Origin: Podospora pseudocomata
Lineage: Eukaryota > Ascomycota > Sordariomycetes > Sordariales > Podosporaceae
Length of the DNA: 64,000 nt
Assembly (NCBI RefSeq): GCF_035222375.1
Contig: NC_085889.1
Coordinates: 3,968,001 to 4,032,000, forward strand
Direction: 5' to 3'
Below the pieces are notes generated by a model. The model had not been told where the DNA came from. It saw only the letters and a program-made list of their open reading frames with translations, and searched no databases. The position numbers were made by a program, and so were the translations under genes. Below are positions 55,736 through 64,000 of this stretch, piece by piece (within the stretch, counting starts at the first letter, position 1; each line of letters opens with the position of its first letter).

Positions 55736-58700
55736 CTATGTTCTCGTCATCGTCTCCCCCTGATCACCCAAGAAGTCCTCTGGTCTACCCTTCTTCAAGA
55801 CCACCTCTATACTTTTGCCCTTCTTAAATCTCCTCTGCATCTCAGCATTCTTCCGTTCCATCTCAGTCTTCCCCCTGGTCATCATCCTCCCTGGTGTTTC
55901 TTCCACTATCTCTTCTTCTTCATCCTCATCTTCCACCATATCCACACTTTCCTTCACCCCATTCCCCGGCACCTGCTCAACTCTCCCTAGTCCTGGCTGC
56001 ATGTCCGTATCCTCTTCATCTACATACACGTCTTCCAACCTAAAAAACTTCTTTACCCTGTTTGGCGTGTAAGAAGTTCGCAACGGCACCCCATCCAGCG
56101 TTTCCAGGAAGTAGCAAGTGTTGCCTGGTTCAACCTTTCTCACTCTGAAAGGGCCGTCCCAGCGGCACTGTAGCATCCTTACCACACTCATATCCAACTT
56201 TCTATCCATTTTATACACCAACACTAAGTCCCCCCTTCTGATCATGCTGCTCTCAGGCCTGATGCTGCGAATCCCTTTCCTGTTCTTTCTTGCCGCAGCT
56301 TTCTGTCTTGCCATGCCAACCCTCTCAGCTACCAGAGTCAAATTCATCTCCTGGGATTTCAATAGTCTCGCCCTTGCCTCTATTAAATCCATAGCCGCTC
56401 TCTCCTTCCAGTGTCTCCCTGATCTGTCGGAGCCAATCTTTTCCCACTGGACGACTCTCCATGACGGTACGTCCTTTTCGATCGGCGTAATGGGGTTAAA
56501 CCCATGTGCCAGATAGAAAGCACTGTACCCATGAATACCTCGTGTCGTGGTCCTATCAGCAAACAACACATAAGGGAGCCACTGCTTCCACTTCTTCCCC
56601 GTCCCATCCGTCATTTTTGCCAGCATCGATGCAATCGGGATGTGACCAGACTCCGTCACTCCATTTGCTCTTGCGTTGTAAGGTGATACCACTACCCGGA
56701 GAACTCCTAACCTCTCCAAAATCTCCGCAGCTTCCTTCCTAAATTCCGATCCGCCGTCCACTACCACGATTAGAGGGTGACCCCATCTGAGGATGATATC
56801 GTGCAGGATAAAGTTCTCAACCCCAGAAGCCTTGCCTGAGTTCAAGACCTTCGCTTCTGGATACCCAGTCAAGTCATCCCTCGCCTCCAGAAGGTAGGCT
56901 TTTTCTCCGGAAGCCGTTGGTAAGAACTGAACGTCTAAATGCCACTTCGCAAATGGGGTAGCCAAAGGCTCGGTGTATAAGTGCCAGTCCTCCCAACGCT
57001 TCGGGCTCCATTGTTGACATTGCCTACATGTCTTGATCCAAGCCTCGACGTCAGCGTACATACTCTTCCAGTAGTAGTTTTCTACTACTCGGGCATAGGT
57101 AGCTTCTCGTCCTTTGTGGCCCATCTCGTTGTGACACGCATTGAAGACTCTTTCTCGCTCGATCAGAGGGTCAACAATTCTTCTGGGGGGAAAGCCTCCT
57201 TTGTTTGGCTTAAGGAACAAAACTCCGTCTTCGAAAATCATTTTCAGGGCGTCATTCTTGATGGTCTGAACGTCAAACCTCGTCCTAGCCCTTGGCTCCG
57301 CACCAGTCGCGAGGAACTCGGCGATAGCATGGGAGTAAGGAGACCACAGTCCTTTCAAGTAGGGGCCTTGCCCAATAATTTCCTTTTTCTTCTTGCTGAT
57401 GCTCACCCGCCAGACACTCACTTCCTGGATGTCGTTCTTCCAGATCCTTGCGTTAACCTCATCATCAATGTCTGGTTCTAACTCCTTCTCCCTCAGATCA
57501 GAGGGGCCAAGTGGCTTTCTCGATAGTGCGTCTGCCACAAGGTTCTTGCTCCCAGGGATGTGAACAATTGTGAAGTCGAAAAGTCTAATCCATCCCAGCC
57601 ATCTCATCATCAAGGCGCCGGAAACGTCACTAGCCGCCCCCTGGACTTGGTGGACTACCACTTGAGCATCCGTTTCCACCGTAAAGTGCACCCCGAAAAG
57701 ATGCCTTCTAAATCTCCTCAAAGTATACAGCAGTCCTCTCAACTCCCTCTTGGTGGCATCATACCTCTGTTCAGCCGGGCTCCAAATACCACTCTCAAAC
57801 CGACAAGGGTGCCGTTTTCCATCAGGTCCTACTTGTTCAATCACCGCTCCCCACCCCGTCAAGCTTGCATCAAAAATCACAAAAATTCTACCGAAACGGT
57901 CGTCATCAAACGTCAGAGAAGCCAGACATGGTGCTTCTGTGATCAGAAAGGCAAGCCACTCCATCGCACCCTGTTGAGCTTCCGTCCATTCCCATCTCGT
58001 GTCCTTCCTCATCAAGAAATACAGCGGGACTGCGATCAGATTGAAGAGAGGTACCCATAGACGATAGTAGCCGGTGATCCCCAGGGAGGCGCGAACATCC
58101 TTAAGATTGTGGCAAGTTTGCCATTCCCTTATCTTCGCTATCTTTGTCTGATCAGGGAGGCGTCCGTCCGGTGTACAGGAATAGCCAAGGATAACAGCTT
58201 CCCGTCTGCACCAAAGGGATTTCACGGCTGCAATTGTAGGTCCTGCAAGCTCACAGTTAAGCAAGACTGTGTCGATATTCTTCAAGTGCTCCAGGACCCA
58301 CTTCCTAACTCCTGGCCTCTCTTCTCCACCACATGGGCCTTGATCAGCTTTCCCCCATACAACATATTCGCGCTGATCATACGGCCCTTCATAAAATCAA
58401 GGGTGAGGCTTGTATCCGTAAAGAACGGGATCCCCAACAATAGGTCATGGAAACCCAGAGCCTCAGTATTATCAATAACGAAGAAATGACACAAAATTGG
58501 AATCCCAGCCAGCACTACTGGAGCCTGAGTCTCACCTATAAACGCAACCGGATCCCCATGAAGGCCTTTAGACTGTAGGCTCGTTGACACCATCGGTAGA
58601 CAGAACCTCTCAGCCACAGCCCTACTGATCAGGTTGCACTCGGAGCCTGTATCCAACATTGCTAGTACCTTCTCTGAGGTTGGTGAGGCGAAGTTACAAT

Positions 58701-61467
58701 ATAGCGATGGGACGTTGTTGGTACGAGTGACGGCTCCCAGGAGAGTTCGCTCACTACCGGAAAGCCGGTCAACGGGCGTAGACAGCAGAGTCCGCAATCG
58801 CTCTTCTGGCTGTCACCCGGTTGGACCTTGCCCTCGATGATTCTCTCCCAGATGCCTCCCTTGACCACACCATACTCACCATCCGTTGTGATGCCATACA
58901 AAGCGGGAACAGTCTTCCTCTGATCAGATGGAGGAGTCTCGCTGTGTCCAGCCGTCTGAAAATTCGTCCGGACCGTTGACGGCAAGGCCTCCCCCTTCTG
59001 TGGGACTTCTCTCTTTCCATCCGGGGTACTCTTGGAAGATCCACGCCACTCGATCACCTCAGCATCCTCGGCCACACTCTTCACATAATCCATCAACCGG
59101 TAAGCAAATGTGGGTGAAACCCTGCAATGCTCTTCCAGTGTGAACTTAGTCTGACCGCAGGCGTACTTTTTGGCTTTCTCGGCAATGTAATCTCCAGGGT
59201 CCTCTGCCTCACCATGAGGCAACCTTGAGCCACTCCGGACTCTATCCCCCTGATCGGACGAGACTCCCTCCCCAACTACCTTCGGCTTCTCCTGCGGGGG
59301 GGTGAGTACCACTTTCGGATTTTTGGCTGAGGCTGGGTCATCCGTGTCCTCTTCCTGCAAATCCTCGATCCTTACTCTCTTCGCTCCCTGCGCGCTCACT
59401 CCCACTTCCACCTCTTGATTGCAGACGACCATTGGGACATCATCGGAGCGCTTCAGAATGCTTCTAGGCGACCACTTCTCTGCTGAGCAGCGTTGCAAGG
59501 CATTCCTAGTAATATAGTCACTGGCTGAGTTCTCGTTAAATGGTCCGTAGAGTTTGGAGTACCCATGAAGCCTATTTAACCTGACATTCATAGCCCTGGC
59601 CATCTGAGTAGCTGTCTGCTTCCTCCCTCTGATCAGAGAGACCTCAGGCCTGTATCCCTTGCCCTCACGAGCTTCCCAGTGCTCAGCCAATTTCGTGTAA
59701 GCTTCATAGGCCCTATTCAGTTCTGGTTTCAGCGAAATTGCAGCGCGAAGCAGATCGCCAACCTTCCCTTCACGCTGCGCCTTCCTCACGTCCTCTTGAT
59801 CAAGCCACGCTTTTTCACTATCCGGCCACTCCTTCTTACCGATACACACTCTACCTCCCTCAGTATGGCACAGTCCCCACGCCTCATCATACTCCTTCTT
59901 CGGACACTCCGTCGACTTGGCGTAATGGCCAGACTTGCCGCACCAGAAGCACCTTCTTGGTGGGGGAGGACTATCGCGGTACTGCCCCCCTGATCTTCCG
60001 AACTGGGTCTTAGTGTCAACAATGGGGAAGGTGTTGAAAGACGAATCCATTTCCCCGTTAGGGCCAATGCCGAAATCCAGAGAGTAAGGTGCCTGGTCTT
60101 CTAGATGTTGAACACGGGTCCTCATTACCCCAGATTTGCCGTTTCCCGGTGCAGAGAAACCGCCGTAGATGTTCGCCCTCAAATGCTGCAGTGCCACCTC
60201 TCTGTCTACCATGGAGTTAACCGCCATGTACTGGTCGAGTACCTCCGCCGCCTGATCAGAGGCAGCAGGGGAGGGTGCAATGGTTGATTTGTCCTCCTTA
60301 TAGATTTTTCCTCCCACGTCATACCCATCTTCGATCACATCATTAATCCAGTCGCTCCAGGCAATGAAATTTATGGATCTCAGGCGACGTTCGGATCCTC
60401 CTCGGTTAATAATGGTCATCTTCATGGACTCGGAGAATTTCATCCAGAAGCGGCTGGCAACCCTGACTCTTACTGCCTCTTTCTCCCCAATCGGCACTCG
60501 AGAGAGCAGTTTGGAGTGGTCAAAGACAACCTTCCTCAACTCACCCACACCGTCAGGGATGACCTTGGCGTAGAAGTCATTTAGCTCCCTGTAAATATCC
60601 TCGTCCTGTCGGGGGTCATATATCTTACAAAGGCGTTTGAGGCGGACAACCAAGACAGGCCAAGCGTCAGTGGGTACAGGTAGGTCCACACATTCGTCGA
60701 TTTGTTTTCCCACATCGAAGTCACACCAGGATTTGAACTTGCGAACGCGAGAGGTAAATTCCATAACCTGGTATTCTTCACAGGCGTTCTCGAAACGCTC
60801 CAGATACTCCGTAAAGTGCTTCCCTTTGAAGTTGCTCTTAAAACCGACTTTCTTTGGATCAGGAAAATCACGCTGAGAAAAATACATAGGCACCATGGGA
60901 TAGGGGGTTGGCCGAGAAGACGTAGGGGACCCTTGGAAGTGGCGATAGTCAGGGTAAGCTCCCATAGGATAAGGATATCCGGGTTGCTGGAATTGGTACG
61001 CAAACCCAGGAAGAGGAGCGGTGTCACGGCAGGCCGGACCACTGCACCATACCCACTGTGATTGCTATCAAAAGCTACAAGTGAGCCAAGCTTCCTGGCT
61101 TGGCTCGCTCCAGTGGTATATATATGGTGACGCCGCCACAGCCGTCACAAGCGGGATATCCAGCATGTCGAGTGGGAGGCGCAGTATGATTCCAAGCAGC
61201 AGGATTTTGGTGGATACGGGGTCCACCTGGCACCTCAGGAGCGTTGGGTTTTGCAGTTGGGCTACCTTGATCAGGAAGAGGGCGAGGGGTTCCAGCGTCT
61301 TCAAGGCGAGCACGGTCCGCAGTTGGGGAGAGGACGAATGGTGATGATTCCGGGGACCTAGCCGTTGGGATGGCCATCTCTACCACGGAACGAGCCGTAG
61401 GGGCTTGATACACCTGGCTGTTGCTGGGAAGGCCAGCCGAAGCGATGGGCGGGATGTTGTCGGACAT
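55736..61467 (-). mobile_element. Ty3/gypsy retrotransposon, broken
   Basis: Minus-strand fossil. Parts recognised from its 5' (right) to 3' (left) side: a gag-like region with a CCHC zinc knuckle (CFWCGKSGHYAKSTEC), an aspartic protease region (AMLDTGSECNLIS), RNase H (IFDASLTGWGAVIEQ), and an integrase with zinc-binding and catalytic regions followed by a chromatin-side tail. Not every part expected of the family is recognised. The gag-like part is interrupted by the 128 bp element at 61022-61149. The element is broken in roughly three places. Flanking LTRs were not found. The long frames that remain suggest moderate rather than great age. Confidence 0.8.
61022..61149. mobile_element. 128 bp solo-LTR-like element, copy A, with AGCGG duplication
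   Basis: Starts TGTCACGGC, ends GCCGTCACA, and is flanked on both sides by AGCGG (61017-61021 and 61150-61154). Inside are a 9 bp inverted repeat (GAGCCAAGC...GCTTGGCTC) and a TATA-like GGTATATATATGG. TG...CA ends and a 5 bp duplication fit a very short LTR left as a solo copy; a MITE is the alternative. It sits inside the gag-like part of the gypsy element, so it is younger than that insertion. Confidence 0.85.
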
Positions 61468-62299
61468 ATCGATACTCGATGATTGCTGTTGCGTTTGCGT
61501 TGGTGGTATGGCTTCTTCCTTGCGTGTGTTGTTGGAAACAGGAAGACGGTTGTCCCTTGTAACTTTAGTAAGTGAGCATGAGTTATCCTTACTCAGATCA
61601 GAAGGAGAGTGCCCCCCTCTTCTTGCCTTCGAGCCCCCGTTGTCTGAGTCAGGTCAACCCAGAAACTCCCTCGATTTCTCACCACCGCTAAATAACACAC
61701 CAGGAGGATTCCTCCCAGCCAGAGATAGGAGAGGACTTTGACAGTTGCCGCCGAGATAAGATCCGCTAACGAGCTAGTCTCAACCAGTGTTCTTAGTTCA
61801 CTTCCCGGTCCCATCCGGACCACACGCTTGACTCTCCACAGGCAGGCGGAAAGCTCGGTGCTTGAACCATGATGAAAGATGTCCGTCTGATCAGACGGAG
61901 AAGAACTGTGTTTGCCGAACCTCGCGGGGTTCAGTGAAGTCGTCGGTGCTTGTTGTCGTTCGTGGTTTCGCACTTCCTCCAGCACCCAGGGCTTTTGAGT
62001 CCAGTTTGGACCCTGAGCTTTGCTCAACCCGGGCACGACCTCCATTTGAAATGGTGAGAAATACACAAATACAACCAAGACACCACAAATATACCCTCAA
62101 CAGGTCCCTGAATGAATACACCTGCGTGACAGTGGCTCGCTCGCAGGCCGCACTTCACGCAGGACAAAGAAAAGACACTATGGGCTCGCAGGCCACATAA
62201 TAAGCACCGGAATGGCCTGTGAGCCGCACCCCAAACCACTGGTGTTTCGGTGTGATACAATCGTATTGTTCTCATGTTGACACTAGTATCGCTTGTGCT
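61468..62299. other. upstream side of the gypsy element
   Basis: Shares the CTGATCAG motif with the element to its left and has a minus-strand frame with one hydrophobic helix (VLSYLWLGGILLVCYLAVV). It is probably the leader side of the retroelement. No terminal repeat found. Confidence 0.4.
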
Positions 62300-62427
62300 T
62301 GTCACGGCAGGGCAGACCACTGCGCCAAACCTGTTGTGATTGCTATCAAAAGCTACAAGTGAGCCAAGCTTCCTGGCTTGGCTCGCTCCAGTGGTATATA
62401 TATGGTGACGCCGCCACAGCCGTCACA
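62300..62427. mobile_element. 128 bp solo-LTR-like element, copy B, with GTGCT duplication
   Basis: Same length, ends and inner inverted repeat as copy A, flanked by GTGCT on both sides (62295-62299 and 62428-62432). It differs from copy A at about seven positions, all in the first ~45 bp; the remaining ~80 bp are identical. Same orientation as copy A. Confidence 0.87.
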
Positions 62428-63129
62428 GTGCTGAGCGTCCTGGATTAGCAGTCTATTGTTATCCATGTACAACCATGACCAGAAACTTACACCCCTCAGC
62501 AAGTGACTGTTCTTCATTTAGACCCTGCTGTCATGTCAGACAGGCCTGAAAGAGGTTGTGTTCAATCTAGGATGACTCAAGACTAAGTGGGCACCCTGCG
62601 TGGGGGCAACACCAGCCTCCCATCCCATTTCCAACGGTATTGGTAATGTGATTATGATAGACATCTAGATTGGTCACACGGCCACATGGAGTGGGACTAC
62701 AGGCATACAGGATGGCAAAGTCCGTATCTGTGTGGCAGCTGGGACACTTGTATCGTACGTTGATATACATTTTAAGTGCCTTCGGAGTGGAAGTTAAGAG
62801 TACAAGGCGGTCGATCTCTGAGCATAGAAACCATAACAGGCTGGACAGAGGTTAAAAAACAGATGTCTTGGGACTTGCACATGGACGGGATCAAGATCAA
62901 TTCCATATGAAATGACATGGTATACTGTACCACGGTAACGTAGTCCGACTTGAAAAGCGTTCTGTGTAAATCATGAACAAGTTTGCTATTTGTGGTGGGT
63001 TTCTAGGTTTGCATCATGTTTCCTTTGATGAAGACCAAAGGTGCAGTGTGGAAAGCCAAGTTTTGGTGAAGACGTTGTGAACGTGACGATCGACATGTGA
63101 TGTCAAAATAAGCTCTTGTCCATCCCTGT
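62428..63129. other. intergenic, 3' flank of tannase-family gene
   Basis: No gene or repeat recognised apart from the end of copy B's target duplication. Confidence 0.55.
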
Positions 63130-64000
63130 CTAGCCGCTTGGCAGCCACCCCTTTTTAGCTCTCCACCCGCCTTTGCCATTCCGACAGCAGCTCACCTTTT
63201 CCATAGCACACTCCCAACTCCCAGCCTCATTCACATCACCAACCCCGTCGTAAACAGCCTTCTCTGGCCAAGGGCATATGGGTCGTTGAATGAACACGCC
63301 CGTGTTTGAGTCAGTTGGCCGATGCCAAGTCGTGGCAACAAGCTTGTCGACCGCCTTCCCCTCCTCGGTCCACGCCATCAGTGCCAACAAAGCATCATGG
63401 TCGACATCCTCAAACCCCGGTACGGACCAAGTATCGCTCCCCATAAGTCCTGCCTGAAAAGCGCCTCCAATATTCCATGGTGCATTCGGCTTGCAATCCG
63501 GTGTTGAAAAACAGTGTCCCATGCCAGGAATTTGGAAATACCGAATGAACTCACGTACCGCATCCAAGTCGGCCCCAAATGTGTCAATGGTCTTGTTATA
63601 GTACCACCAGGACCCCTTCTCCGGTACCAGGCCATCTGCCAAACCATGATACAAGATCACCTTGCCACCTCGGTCCTTGAAGTTGGAGATGTCGTACTGG
63701 ATAGCTGAAGAATGACCAGGATCCAGTCTTTGTGCCTTGTCGATAGTATCCTTCCCAAGCTTTGAGGTACCAGTCCAATCCAACTCCTTGTCGTCATTAT
63801 CAAACAGAAAGTCTCTAACATACCCCAGGCCATACGGGCTCGGTACCGTCCCACCCAACAAGATCGACCACTGATTCTCAGAGCTGAGTGTCAAACCAGG
63901 GTACAGCAACTCCCCATCCTCGGAGAGCCACCCTTCATAGACCTTCCTAGCTGTCTCTGCCTGCTCTGCAGTCAGGCATTTACTGATGTTTGTCCCAAAC
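63130..64000 (-). CDS. tannase/feruloyl esterase family protein, C-terminal part
   Basis: Open on the minus strand from the right edge to a TAG at 63130, about 290 residues; the N terminus lies outside the window. Family landmarks: KCLTAEQAETARKVYEGW, a helix-rich lid, KVILYHGLADGLVPEKGSWW (region of the catalytic Asp) and YFQIPGMGHCFSTPDC (catalytic His with the neighbouring cysteine), then a C-terminal part with paired cysteines (WECAMEKVSCC). Members are secreted and cleave gallate esters (tannins) or feruloyl esters of plant walls; which substrate applies here cannot be told. No break in the visible part. Confidence 0.9.
   Translation of the reverse strand, partial: FGTNISKCLTAEQAETARKVYEGWLSEDGELLYPGLTLSSENQWSILLGGTVPSPYGLGYVRDFLFDNDDKELDWTGTSKLGKDTIDKAQRLDPGHSSAIQYDISNFKDRGGKVILYHGLADGLVPEKGSWWYYNKTIDTFGADLDAVREFIRYFQIPGMGHCFSTPDCKPNAPWNIGGAFQAGLMGSDTWSVPGFEDVDHDALLALMAWTEEGKAVDKLVATTWHRPTDSNTGVFIQRPICPWPEKAVYDGVGDVNEAGSWECAMEKVSCCRNGKGGWRAKKGWLPSG

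Overview
The window is nuclear DNA of a filamentous ascomycete, most likely a sordariomycete (inference). Most genes are interrupted by 50-80 nt introns with GTAAGT/GTATGT-like donors, a GCTAAC or TACTAAC branch site and a YAG acceptor. The proteins are typically fungal: an SFH5-type lipid transfer protein, an ascomycete laccase ending in DSGI, a pepsin-like secreted protease, a mitochondrial GatB, a GMC oxidoreductase, a tannase-family esterase and several cysteine-rich secreted proteins. Exon structures were rebuilt by eye from splice signals and frame; lengths divide by three in every model given as a CDS except two genes that carry an apparent frameshift.

Layout. 0-5 kb: a membrane protein cut by the left edge, a small Cys/Tyr-rich ORF, a long gene-poor stretch and a secreted double-psi beta-barrel protein. 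5-9.5 kb: two decayed genes of the fungal allorecognition/NLR type, a subtilisin-like (S8) domain gene on the minus strand and a hydrolase-ankyrin gene on the plus strand. 10.5-27.8 kb: an ordinary gene block with a small three-exon gene, an aspartic protease, a single-pass membrane protein, a secreted protein, SFH5, a glyoxalase-fold protein, a GMC oxidoreductase, a coiled-coil protein, a SET-domain protein and a putative zinc-binding nuclear protein. 28.5-31.5 kb: three small cysteine-rich secreted proteins, two of them tandem paralogues. 33-40 kb: a decayed kinase-TPR gene and gene-poor DNA holding a second relic. 40.3-45 kb: laccase and GATB. 45-62.4 kb: an accessory, repeat-rich segment with two copies of a ~500 bp LTR, a multi-pass membrane protein gene between them, an internally deleted Fot1/pogo DNA transposon, an intact-looking 1078-residue hydrolase/NB-ARC/TPR NLR gene with eight near-identical TPR repeats, and a broken Ty3/gypsy element invaded by a 128 bp element that occurs twice with perfect 5 bp target duplications. 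63-64 kb: a tannase/feruloyl esterase family gene cut by the right edge.

The most notable theme is one intact NLR-type gene and three fossil genes of related architectures (S8, hydrolase-ankyrin, kinase-TPR) within 64 kb, with the intact gene starting only 81 bp from an LTR. The secreted hydrolases, oxidases and small cysteine-rich proteins fit a saprotroph or plant-associated fungus. No biosynthetic gene cluster core enzyme, CRISPR array, rRNA or convincing tRNA was seen.
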